Shown: piece after piece, positions 37,304 through 46,147 of the stretch
Position numbering within the stretch: position 1 is the stretch's first letter
Layout: every line of letters begins with the position of its first letter
Source of the DNA: Methylomonas aurea
GTDB lineage: Bacteria; Pseudomonadota; Gammaproteobacteria; Methylococcales; Methylomonadaceae
Reading direction: 5' to 3'
DNA length: 64,000 bases
NCBI RefSeq assembly: GCF_024505045.1
Contig: NZ_JANIBM010000011.1
Span: forward strand, 58,277 to 122,276
Translations under genes and position numbers: made by a program
The notes under the pieces: generated by a model
What the model saw: only the letters and a program-made list of their open reading frames with translations
Told to the model about the DNA's origin: nothing
The model's database searches: none

Positions 37304-37608
37304 CTACTGCCAGGGCGGGACCGGGATCGCGTAACCAATGCGCTGAAAGGTCTCGACCAGTTCGAAACCGAGCTCGACGCAATATTGGGCGATAGCCGCT
37401 TTCGCCCATGCCGATACGGCAGCGTCTCGAGCGACGTCGACGACATCGAACCTGTGCCTGCGGCCGAGTGCTTCAGCCATAGTTTCGATTCCGGCCACGG
37501 AACGGCCGCAACCGATCACGCGGTGGCCCAGACCGCAAATTTTTTGGCCATAGCCCGGCCCAGGCCGCGAGTAACGCCAGTGATGACGATAGTCTTGGCT
37601 TCAATCAT
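37304..37608 (-). pseudogene. Decayed short-chain dehydrogenase (SDR) remnant
   Basis: The ATG at 37608 (minus) opens a classic SDR N-terminus, KTIVITGVTRGLGRAMAKKF, but the frame stops after 30 residues. Adding one G restores FAGLGHRVIGCGRSV and continues through ETMAEAL and FDVVDVARDAAVSAWAKA, after which normal SDR sequence disappears and the frame ends at 37304. So it has a one-base deletion and has lost the catalytic half. It starts 17 bases after the histidine kinase stop and was probably co-transcribed. Confidence 0.75.
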
Positions 37609-37625
37609 GCGTTTTCCCGAAAGTT

Positions 37626-38990
37626 TCATTGAGCTGTTTCGGCGTCTACCGGCAGTTCTATACGTAGCGTAGTGCCGCTGCCAACCCGGCTGCGAACTTT
37701 AATGTCGCCGCCGTGTTTTTTGACGATGCCGTAGGAAATCGTCAAGCCCAGGCCGGTACCCTTGCCGACCGGTTTGGTGGTGTAAAAGGCATCGAAAATA
37801 CGGCCCAGCTGCTCCTCGGTCATTCCGCAGCCGGTGTCGCCGATTTCGATCCAAACCCGGCCGTCGCCGCAGCCGGTGGCGACCGTGATCACGCCGTGTT
37901 TTTCGATCGCATAGGCGGCGTTGACCAGTAAATTGACGAATACCTGATTTAACTGCCGCGGCAGGCAGTTGACCAGAGGTACGTCGCCATATCGTTTGAC
38001 GATTTCCGCCTTGTATTTCAATTCGTTGTAAACGATGTTCAATGCGCTATCCAGACCGGCGTGCAAATCGGCCCACTGCCAATCATCCTTATTGTGTTGC
38101 GGATGGGAAAATTCTTTCAGGTCTTGAACGATTTTGGTAACCCGGTTGATTCCGTCCAGCGATTCTTCGAGCAACTCCGGCGCATCGTGACGCAGATAAT
38201 CGAGGTCGATCCGGCGCTTGACGGCGTCGATGCCGGCCATCAGCCAAGCGTCCGCAACGGCCGACTCGGCCTTTTCGTAAGCGCCGGCCAATTCCAATAA
38301 GTCGGCGATATAGCGCTTCAGGGTATTCAAGTTGGACTTGACGAATCCGACCGGGTTGTTGATTTCGTGAGCCACCCCGGCTGCGAGCTGGCCGATGGAC
38401 GACATTTTCTCCGATTGCAGCAACTGGGCCTGGATATCTTGCAGCTTATGGTTGGTCGCCTCGAGTTGCCGATTTTGCATGACCATGAACTGCATGACGT
38501 CCTGTGTTTGTTTCACCAATTGCCATTGCCTGACCATGGCATGTACCACTTGGCGCACGACCAAGTCGGAAAACGGTTGCTGCAAAATCAGCAACTGGTC
38601 GCTTTCTCCCAGTTTTTCGGCGATCTGCGGCCAATCCAGTTCCGGATCGGCGTTGCAGAGTACGGCGTTCAAGCCGGAATCCACCTCCCACAAACGTTTT
38701 ATCAGCGCCACTCCGCTTGCCTGCCGCAACGGATGCAGTACAAACACCAAGTTGAAGGGGCTGTTGTTGGACAAGCCTTCGGCGATCAATTGTTCCGCAA
38801 GTGCGGGCGTATCGGCACAACGGACCGCATAATTCGGTTGTCCCGGAATTTTGCTGCTATCGGCGACTTCTGTCAGATTGAATAGCCGGTTAAGGCGAAT
38901 TGCCAGTTCGGTATCGGTAGCGACCACCAATATCGCCGGCCGGTCGGCGTCGATTACCAGGATTTTCGATAAGTTGTCGTCGTCATTCAT
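37626..38990 (-). CDS. Sensor histidine kinase with degenerate receiver domain
   Basis: 454 residues from ATG 38990. N-terminal receiver-like domain (about 8-150) in which the usual phospho-acceptor Asp strand reads LVFVLHP and the usual KPF reads QQPF, so it is probably a pseudo-receiver. A coiled-coil (about 155-195) leads to the HisKA box AAGVAHEINNPVGF with His208, then HATPase sites including NLLVNAAYAI, GDTGCGMTEEQ and GKGTGLGLTISYGIVKKHGG. No transmembrane segment, so a cytoplasmic kinase. No partner response regulator is adjacent. Confidence 0.87.
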   Translation of the reverse strand: MNDDDNLSKILVIDADRPAILVVATDTELAIRLNRLFNLTEVADSSKIPGQPNYAVRCADTPALAEQLIAEGLSNNSPFNLVFVLHPLRQASGVALIKRLWEVDSGLNAVLCNADPELDWPQIAEKLGESDQLLILQQPFSDLVVRQVVHAMVRQWQLVKQTQDVMQFMVMQNRQLEATNHKLQDIQAQLLQSEKMSSIGQLAAGVAHEINNPVGFVKSNLNTLKRYIADLLELAGAYEKAESAVADAWLMAGIDAVKRRIDLDYLRHDAPELLEESLDGINRVTKIVQDLKEFSHPQHNKDDWQWADLHAGLDSALNIVYNELKYKAEIVKRYGDVPLVNCLPRQLNQVFVNLLVNAAYAIEKHGVITVATGCGDGRVWIEIGDTGCGMTEEQLGRIFDAFYTTKPVGKGTGLGLTISYGIVKKHGGDIKVRSRVGSGTTLRIELPVDAETAQ

Positions 38991-39531
38991 TTCGTCGCCT
39001 AACATCGGCCGATCTTGAGAAATAATCCTTCGTAATCTGCGGCCTTGCCACTGATTACAATGAGCAAAGCATAGCGCAAGCCGCAATGGCGTCCGTCGCG
39101 CGGGCGCAACTCGCTAAGTTTTACGGAAAGGTTAGGCCGATCCCTGCTAATGGTCACGATTCCATCCTCGAAATCCGCCGAATTATCAGCCCGGCCAGCA
39201 TGTACTCGATGTCGGTCGGCGATGTTGGCGTGTTGTTGGCTTTGAATCTGGCTTGGGCGGTGTAAATGTATCGAAAAAAAACGGTTGGTGCGTCCGATGG
39301 CCTGAGGGAAGGAGCGCGCGGTCGCTATGTTTAGCCTCGATCGGCGCGAGTCTAATCGATTGATCGGACTTTGCGAGTTTTTTCGCCGGTTTGCCTTGAG
39401 CTTGGCGGAAGGTTGGTCGAGCTTGGACAAACGCAACCGGTTAGTACGGATCGATCAGACGCTCACTGATAGAACAAGCCTACCTACAAACCTATCGTAA
39501 CTAAAGAATTTTCCGAGTTCTTGTCGCGGCG
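38991..39531. other. Intergenic stretch with no recognised feature
   Basis: 541 bases upstream of the histidine kinase and downstream of the DUF945 gene. Open frames here on the minus strand have no family resemblance or ribosome site that I can support. It should contain the kinase promoter, but I found no convincing pair of promoter boxes. Confidence 0.5.
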
Positions 39532-40887
39532 CTACGGTGGAGCCGGCGAGACCGCTTGTTGATCGTTCGCGTCCGGCATTTCGGGGATCGGTGCCGCAAT
39601 CTCGGTTTCGTTCAGAAAGCGATTGATTTGGGTATCGGTATCGGCCAGGGTTTGTTGTAGCCAGGGCTCGTCGACGATGCGGTCGTTGGTTTTCAATATG
39701 CCGGCGGAATAGTCGAATCCGGCCTGGATACCGTCGGCGCTGGCCTTGGCGATGCCCATTTGCAGCCACTGGTTTTTCTGTTCCTCGCCGATCGCGTTAC
39801 CGGTAACGCTGACTTGGCCCGAGGACTGCAGCATTTTTGCCAGTTGGATGTCGGCATCGGGGTCGGCATTGGCTTTGACTTCTATCGTCAATTGGCCGTT
39901 CAAGCCGCTTTGCTCGCCGGCATTGCCGACGTTGCCGCTCAGTTTGGTAATGCCGGTGGAAAAACCGCGGTTGATGGCCTGTTTCAACGCCTTGCGGTAG
40001 CGTTTGTTTTCCTCCAGCGTCAGATTCCGGAAAGTTTTGGATTCCTTGGCAAGGTTGGCCAGAGTTTTCACGCTGTCGGCATAGAGCCCGCGCACGGCGA
40101 TTTCCACCGCCAAATCCCGGGCGGAGTAACCCATCGTGTCCAGTCCGCCCAGCGCGTAAAGGATCTTGGCATCGATCCGGTCGCCGTTTCGCACCGTTTC
40201 GCTAGCGACTGCCAGACGTTCGCCGCTAGCGTTGCTGGTGGCGACTTTATCGATGGTAAAACTGGAACTGCCCAGTCCCTGTTCCAGGTCCCGCAGATTG
40301 AGCTGCAGGCCGACGCCTTGCAGGTCCAGCGCATTGCCGCCGCCGCGTGCAGTGAAGCGCGGCGCTTGCAAGCTCAGGTTCAAGCTCTGTTCGCCGGCCT
40401 CGACATGGCCGGTTAACGGCTCCAGGCGCCAACTTTCGTCGCCGGCCTCGCCGGAGAATTCCGCCGAAGCAATCTCGGAAAACAGCGTGCCGGAGAACGC
40501 CGAATGGCCGCTGCCGCTTAATTGCAAACCGGCGCCGCCGTGGCCGGATTCCGGGCGCTGGCGCAAGGTCCAATTGAAGCGCATCACCGAGCCGGGCAGG
40601 ATCAAGTGGTTGATGTTGTATTGCACGTCGGCGACGACCCAGTATTTGCCGCTGGGGTCGGTATCGCACAAATCGCCGACTTGCAGTTCCAACGTGCCGC
40701 TGGCCGACAGCAAACCCGATTGCTGCTGTAAATTGTTCACGCGCAGGCCGCAATCGGTCGCGGTCTTTTGCACCCGCTCCGCCAATTCGCGTTCGGCGTT
40801 GCGGCCGAGATAAACGCTGGCGCCCAGCCACACAGCCGCGAACAGGGCGATGCCGCCCGCGACCCGGATCAGAGAGTTTTGTGCCAT
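39532..40887 (-). CDS. YdgA family protein (DUF945)
   Basis: 451 residues with an N-terminal signal anchor (about 8-28) and a long beta-rich body of the DUF945/YdgA type, with LLSASGTLELQVGD and repeated FSTGITKL, GQLTIEV segments. The C-terminus is Pro/Ala-rich. Function is not known; proteins of this group sit in the periplasm anchored to the inner membrane. Same strand as, and 100 bases after, the GH94-like gene. Confidence 0.83.
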   Translation of the reverse strand: MAQNSLIRVAGGIALFAAVWLGASVYLGRNAERELAERVQKTATDCGLRVNNLQQQSGLLSASGTLELQVGDLCDTDPSGKYWVVADVQYNINHLILPGSVMRFNWTLRQRPESGHGGAGLQLSGSGHSAFSGTLFSEIASAEFSGEAGDESWRLEPLTGHVEAGEQSLNLSLQAPRFTARGGGNALDLQGVGLQLNLRDLEQGLGSSSFTIDKVATSNASGERLAVASETVRNGDRIDAKILYALGGLDTMGYSARDLAVEIAVRGLYADSVKTLANLAKESKTFRNLTLEENKRYRKALKQAINRGFSTGITKLSGNVGNAGEQSGLNGQLTIEVKANADPDADIQLAKMLQSSGQVSVTGNAIGEEQKNQWLQMGIAKASADGIQAGFDYSAGILKTNDRIVDEPWLQQTLADTDTQINRFLNETEIAAPIPEMPDANDQQAVSPAPP

Positions 40888-40987
40888 CTTCGCTACTCCA
40901 AACAGTTGGATATGCGTTCCAGTCTAGCAAAACGCAGCGATTCTCGACCTGCGCCGCGGTGCGAGAAAAGTATCCGGCTGTCCGTCG

Positions 40988-43900
40988 CTAAGCCAATTCG
41001 ATATCCAGGCGCCGCAGCATGCCTTGGCGTAACGCCGCAGCGGCCTCGGCGTCCAGATAAGCGCCGTCCAGCTTTGCCTCGCTGCCGTCGCGGAAATATA
41101 AGCGGTACCGCTGCGGCTTGACCGGGTGCGGACCGAAACAATCACGCCGTTGCGGATTCAGGTAAACCACCAGCGTGGCGCCGAACAAGGCGCAGGCGGC
41201 ACTGGCCACCGGCAAGGTTTCTTCGCCAGCAAAGGGCGCCGCGCTGCGCTCGCAGTCGGAAAACAACCTGGCCGCCAGTACCGGTTCCGGTTGGAAACGC
41301 AGCTCGCCGTCCACAACGCGGAACGGCGCATCGCCGAAAAACAGATAGGTCCAAAGTTGCAGCAGTTCCACCGTCGAACCGGACAAGCGGGCGACGCAGC
41401 CGCGGCCGTGCTGGCGCGGATCGACGCTGAAGCCGCTGCTGACCAGAAAGCTGGAATTTTCCAGCGGATTGCGCTTGTACTCCTCGGCATCCCGAAACGC
41501 CACCAACAAACGCTCGATGTCGGCATAAAACTCGGCGACCAGACCGGCGCGCAGCATTTCCAACACAAACTTGTAATGCATGTGCAGGAAGATCGAGCCG
41601 TTTTCCAGCCAGCCGTAATTGAATACGCCGATCCGGCCCAGATCCAGCGCCTGGTCGCCCAGCGCAGCATTGAGCCGGTACATGCCCAATTTGCGGTCGT
41701 ACAGCTCGGAATTGCGCGCGGCCAGATACAGGCGTCTGGCCGATTCGCGATCGGCAATCCGTAGTGCGTGAACAAAGCCTTCCAGAAACGGCGGCAGCGC
41801 CACCGGAAGGAAACGGGTAATTTCGACGCTGCCGTCCGCCTGCTCGTGGTAGTCGCCGGCACGGAAGGCGTAATAAGTGGTGATGCCGGCGTCGGATTCG
41901 GCTTTGGCTACCGCGGCGGCCAGATAAGCCGAGGCTTTGCCGAAGAAGCCGCGCAGCCGGTCCGGACTCAGCGCTGTTTCGGCGCCGGTGAAGCCGATGA
42001 ACACGTCTCGGCGGTAGGCTTCCTTCAAGGCGCCGCTTTGGTGCCAGAACGCGTGCGGCGTCAGCTCGGGCATGTCGAGTAAGCGGTCCAGCCCGGCGAC
42101 GAAAGCGGCCAGCTCGGCCGGAAGCGCTATCTCGGCGGCGTTTATCGCGGCGAATAACGGCAAGCTAAAATCGACCAGCCGTTTCAGTTCGATGGTTTCG
42201 TTGACCGCCGAGCCGAGAATGCCGGGCAAGCCGTTCAACGCGTCGCACCAACCGGGCCGGTCGGCTTCCATCTCGATGCCGATCCCGGCCGGGTCCAGCG
42301 TCGCCAGCTTGTTTGCCACCAAGGTGACGATTTTGCCCAACAAGGTGGTGTGGACGATGGCGCCACGGCCTTGCTCGGCGCGCACCTGGTAACGCCGGCC
42401 GCTACGCGACTCGATCAAGGATTTTTTCTCGGCGCTGAATTGCACGGCGCCGTATTGGCGCAGGCCGTCGCCGGTAAGCCGGTATTTTTGCGCGCGCGGG
42501 GCGACGTAATGGGTCGGATCGAAAAAGGTGTAATCGGCTTCCAGCAACAGCGCAGGCAGCCGGTCGGGGAAGATCGCCCGGTAGTTGACCAGCAGGTCGA
42601 CCAGATACGTCCAATGGTCGGACCAATAACCGCGGTCGAATTCGGCGTCCGCCACTTCCCGCGCTGCGGCGAGAATGGCGCCGATCATTTCGTCAGCCGC
42701 GTCATGGCCGGCCAACAGCTGCCAGAGTTCGGCGTATTTGAATTCGGTTTCGAGTAAAGCCTCCAGTCCCGGAATTTCGGCAAAATATGCCGCGAAATCC
42801 TGGGGCGCAGCGACGGCGAAACGCCAGTTGCGCAACGCGCAGGGGTTATAGCCGTCCGGCTGGATCAGATTGAAAAAGTAACGGATGTTTTGCCCGCCCA
42901 ATCCCGGCTCGAAAAACAGATCGACGCGGCGGTTCTGCAATACGTCGCGAAAGTCGCCGTTGCCTTCCGAATAGGGCGTGTCCTGCAACAGGAAGTCGTT
43001 ATAGTCGCGTTCCAGATCGCCGTGTTTGCGGCCGAACAAATACAACAGCTTGCTGCCCGGAACCGCCGTCGGAAAGCCGCCGCGCAAACCGTTATCCAGA
43101 TAGCATTGGCGGACGTGGCCATCGAACAAGGGCAGGGCGGTGGCGGTAAAGGCTTTGCGGCCGATTCGGTCGATCAACGCCCGGTTAGCTTCGCGTTTGG
43201 CGGCGAAATACTCGTCTCGATAGGCGGCCTGCGCCACGAAACGCTGATATTCCGCCACCGATTCGGCGTGGCCGTAGACCGCATAAAACACCTGGCTTGT
43301 TCCGGGCGGAAGTTCCAGCGTCAAGGTTTGAAATGCCGCCGGCGTCTGGTTGGCGGCGACCTGGTTTTCTAAATCCAGCGGCGCATCGCTAAAGAAGCGT
43401 TCCGCGCTGGAAAAATCGCCGGCCAGCCCGAATACGCGTTCCGGATCGACGATCACCGGGTTACGCCGGCCGGCGCTGCAGCCGAAAAAGAAATTACCGC
43501 CGTCGACCGGTTCCACTTGCGGTGAATCGGTCGGCCAGACTTTCAGCCGGTAAAACGGTAGAGCGTCGTCGACGCCTTCTACGCGCATGAAGGCTTCCGA
43601 GGTGCGGCTCATGAATTTCAAGATCCATTGGTTCATCGCGTACGGCAAGACTTGCGGCAAGCCGTCGACGATTTCGATGCGCAGGGTTCGGCTGGAAATA
43701 TTGCCGATTTCCACCCGACGCACCAGGCCGGCGACGTTGGCCTCCGGCAGTGTGAACATATCGGCGCGGACGCTGAAACCGAGGCCGGGATTGATCTCTT
43801 CGACCCCGACTTCGTGCGGCGTCACGCTTAACCGCTGTACCACGTCCGCTCCGGCGCCGCGTTGGAACGGTTCGTAATGGCGGCTGGTTTGGCCGTCGGA

Positions 43901-44161
43901 AACTTTCAGAAAGGTGCGGAAGCCGCGGGACGGCGTCAGTTGGTAAGCCTTGTCGGCCGGAAAGAACTCCAGAAAGGCGCCGTCTTTGTTGCGGACGCCG
44001 AAACTGGCGATGGCCTGGCCGCGGTTGACGTAAAACGCCCACGCCGGTCGGCCGGATACGCCGGCGATGCCGGGCAGAAAACTGGCAAATGCAGCGCAGT
44101 CGTTGTATTGCTCGACGACAAAGCGTTCGTCGTCGGCGAAGTAGTAGCGGGGCTGAGCCAT
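40988..44161 (-). CDS. Large GH94-like (cellobiose phosphorylase-related) protein
   Basis: 1057 residues without a signal peptide. The N-terminal half is beta-rich with FYVNRGQAIASFGVRNKD; the C-terminal half has an alpha-toroid-like pattern with DRPGWCDALNGLPG, where GH94 enzymes have DWNDGMN, and RGCVARLSGSTVELLQLW, a conserved GH94 C-terminal segment. It is longer than cellobiose phosphorylase (about 800). A cytoplasmic phosphorylase or hydrolase acting on a beta-glucoside is likely, but substrate is not predictable. Between the 5'-nucleotidase (42 bases upstream) and the DUF945 gene. Confidence 0.68.
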   Translation of the reverse strand: MAQPRYYFADDERFVVEQYNDCAAFASFLPGIAGVSGRPAWAFYVNRGQAIASFGVRNKDGAFLEFFPADKAYQLTPSRGFRTFLKVSDGQTSRHYEPFQRGAGADVVQRLSVTPHEVGVEEINPGLGFSVRADMFTLPEANVAGLVRRVEIGNISSRTLRIEIVDGLPQVLPYAMNQWILKFMSRTSEAFMRVEGVDDALPFYRLKVWPTDSPQVEPVDGGNFFFGCSAGRRNPVIVDPERVFGLAGDFSSAERFFSDAPLDLENQVAANQTPAAFQTLTLELPPGTSQVFYAVYGHAESVAEYQRFVAQAAYRDEYFAAKREANRALIDRIGRKAFTATALPLFDGHVRQCYLDNGLRGGFPTAVPGSKLLYLFGRKHGDLERDYNDFLLQDTPYSEGNGDFRDVLQNRRVDLFFEPGLGGQNIRYFFNLIQPDGYNPCALRNWRFAVAAPQDFAAYFAEIPGLEALLETEFKYAELWQLLAGHDAADEMIGAILAAAREVADAEFDRGYWSDHWTYLVDLLVNYRAIFPDRLPALLLEADYTFFDPTHYVAPRAQKYRLTGDGLRQYGAVQFSAEKKSLIESRSGRRYQVRAEQGRGAIVHTTLLGKIVTLVANKLATLDPAGIGIEMEADRPGWCDALNGLPGILGSAVNETIELKRLVDFSLPLFAAINAAEIALPAELAAFVAGLDRLLDMPELTPHAFWHQSGALKEAYRRDVFIGFTGAETALSPDRLRGFFGKASAYLAAAVAKAESDAGITTYYAFRAGDYHEQADGSVEITRFLPVALPPFLEGFVHALRIADRESARRLYLAARNSELYDRKLGMYRLNAALGDQALDLGRIGVFNYGWLENGSIFLHMHYKFVLEMLRAGLVAEFYADIERLLVAFRDAEEYKRNPLENSSFLVSSGFSVDPRQHGRGCVARLSGSTVELLQLWTYLFFGDAPFRVVDGELRFQPEPVLAARLFSDCERSAAPFAGEETLPVASAACALFGATLVVYLNPQRRDCFGPHPVKPQRYRLYFRDGSEAKLDGAYLDAEAAAALRQGMLRRLDIELA

Positions 44162-44203
44162 GGTCTCTCCAAAATGGGCGGCAAACGGGCCGGTTGCGGC
44201 GGG

Positions 44204-45865
44204 TTAGGGTTGCAGCCGGACGATGCGGCCCTCGACCTGCTGAGTTATCGTGCGCTGCGGCAAGTTGGCGATTGCCGCTTCCACGGTTTGGCGGAAGCCG
44301 ATTGCCGTGCCGTCGTCTAGCCGGCGCGGACTGGTTTTGCCTTCGCCTTTGCCGAATATCGCATAGTCGTCGCTGGAACCGTGTTCCCAAATGAAATCGG
44401 TGCTGGCGACGCTATAGGTTTTCTGCAAATCCAGCGCTTGGTCTTGTTTGGCGCCGCGCGGCCTGATCCGCACGTCGCCGGCGTCTACCCGATACTTGAA
44501 GCCGCCGTCGGCTTGGGGCTCCGCGCGGTAGCCGAAGCGGATGCCGGAGACTTGCAGAAAACGGCCGTCGCCCAAATGGGTTTTCGACACCGAATTATTC
44601 AACACCTCCAGCAGTTGCTGGCCGGTCAATTCGAAGCTGACCAACTTGTTGTCGTAGTAAAACAAGCCTTCCATGTCGTACAGCGTGACCGGTCCGGGCG
44701 GGATGTTGTCGTTGATGCGGATGCCGCCGCCGTTGGTGAAGGCGATGTCGGTGCGCATGCGTTCCCGCATCGTGTCGGCCAGGAAGTTGCCGAGTGCGGT
44801 TTCCCGGCCGCGCACTGCCGGTTCCACCCCTTCCAGCAGATGTTCGGTATAACCCAACACCTGCTTCAGGTCTTTGCCTTGTTGCTGAAATACGCCGGCC
44901 AGCCGTTGCAACTGGCGGTCGACTTCGGCCGCGACCAATGGGTCTTTGGCGATGCTTTGGTCCAGATCGACTTTGCGGTGGCTGCTGCTGAACTTGCCGT
45001 CGGCGAGGTAAATGTCGTGGACGATGGCGCTTTTATTGTCGGCGTCGGCCTTGGTGATCCAGGTGTTGCCGATCTGTTGTTCGATAAAAAAGTGCTCGTG
45101 GCCGCCGACGATCAGGTTCACTTCTGGATATTCCCGCGCCAGCCATTGGTCCTGGTCGAAATCCTGGTGGGTGAGGGCGACGATAGCCGTTGCCCCCTGG
45201 CTTTGCAAGCGGTCCAAGGCGTTGCGGATGGCGGTACGCCTGGCCGGCAGATCGTAGGCGAATTCGACATAAGCTTGTTTGCGGCTGTCAAGGGTGATGC
45301 CGAAGAAGCCGACCTTGATGCCGGCGATGTCTTTGACGCAAACGTCGTGCACCTGAGGCACCCTTTGGTTGAAGGGTTCTGCGGCCGCGCTGTCGCTGAA
45401 TTTGAAGCGGGTGTTGGACGAAATCCAGCTAAAGTCCGATTGCACGATCCGCCGCAGCAACAGCCCGGCGTCCGGCGTATCGAATTCGTGATTGCCGAAC
45501 ACCGCCATCATGTCGTGATCGAACGCGGCCGGCGCGCCGTCCAGCAAGTTCATGACCTGGACCATCGCATCGGCCTGCAGGTATTTGCTCATCACCGACG
45601 GAAACAAAAAATCGCCGCCGTGTAACAGCAGCACCGGAGTGGTATCGGCCTGCAACTGACGGCGCAGGGTACGCAAACGGGCAAAACCGCCGACGTTACC
45701 GTTCTCCAGACCTTCGATTTTGTAGGAGTCGTTGACTTGCAGAATCCGGAAATGCGCGCTTGGCGCCGGCTCCGCTCCGGCAGGCGTATCGGAGGTGGAT
45801 ACCGCGCTGCAAGCCGCAAGCGAGGCGACGACGGTTGCGAGTAGCAGCGATTTTGTCGGCCACAT
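44204..45865 (-). CDS. 5'-nucleotidase/metallophosphatase family lipoprotein
   Basis: 553 residues. Signal with lipobox LAAC (Cys19) predicts a lipoprotein facing the periplasm. The metallophosphatase domain has LLLHGGDFLFP, VFGNHEFDTP and VGGHEHFF; the first metal motif reads VNDSYKIEG, with Tyr in place of the usual His. The C-terminal 5'-nucleotidase domain contains FTNGGGIRI and ETALGNFLADTMRER. It likely hydrolyses nucleotides or related phosphoesters in the periplasm. First gene of a probable three-gene minus-strand unit. Confidence 0.88.
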   Translation of the reverse strand: MWPTKSLLLATVVASLAACSAVSTSDTPAGAEPAPSAHFRILQVNDSYKIEGLENGNVGGFARLRTLRRQLQADTTPVLLLHGGDFLFPSVMSKYLQADAMVQVMNLLDGAPAAFDHDMMAVFGNHEFDTPDAGLLLRRIVQSDFSWISSNTRFKFSDSAAAEPFNQRVPQVHDVCVKDIAGIKVGFFGITLDSRKQAYVEFAYDLPARRTAIRNALDRLQSQGATAIVALTHQDFDQDQWLAREYPEVNLIVGGHEHFFIEQQIGNTWITKADADNKSAIVHDIYLADGKFSSSHRKVDLDQSIAKDPLVAAEVDRQLQRLAGVFQQQGKDLKQVLGYTEHLLEGVEPAVRGRETALGNFLADTMRERMRTDIAFTNGGGIRINDNIPPGPVTLYDMEGLFYYDNKLVSFELTGQQLLEVLNNSVSKTHLGDGRFLQVSGIRFGYRAEPQADGGFKYRVDAGDVRIRPRGAKQDQALDLQKTYSVASTDFIWEHGSSDDYAIFGKGEGKTSPRRLDDGTAIGFRQTVEAAIANLPQRTITQQVEGRIVRLQP

Positions 45866-46147
45866 AAAGGTATCCTCCGCGGAGCAGGTTAATGTTGCCG
45901 ATCAAGATAGCAGCGAATCGGAATTAACCCAAAAACTGATGGGTTTGTTGGGAGGTTAAGCCCGCCATTTGCTGGAGAGCTAACCTGCCGATTTTCGTGG
46001 CTTAAGTGGCAGGTATTGCTATTGCCCAAGGCAAACCGACCGAGCCTGCGCTCTGTTGGCTAAGCGCGCTGAAACGAGATCGATGCTACTCTTGCGGCGA
46101 ATCAATTTGAATGTTTGATAGTGGAGGCTGAAATTTATGGGGACTGC

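Noticed and set aside
44381..45625. 414-residue open frame antisense to the 5'-nucleotidase
   Set aside because: Mirror of a real gene in GC-rich DNA; no family motifs.
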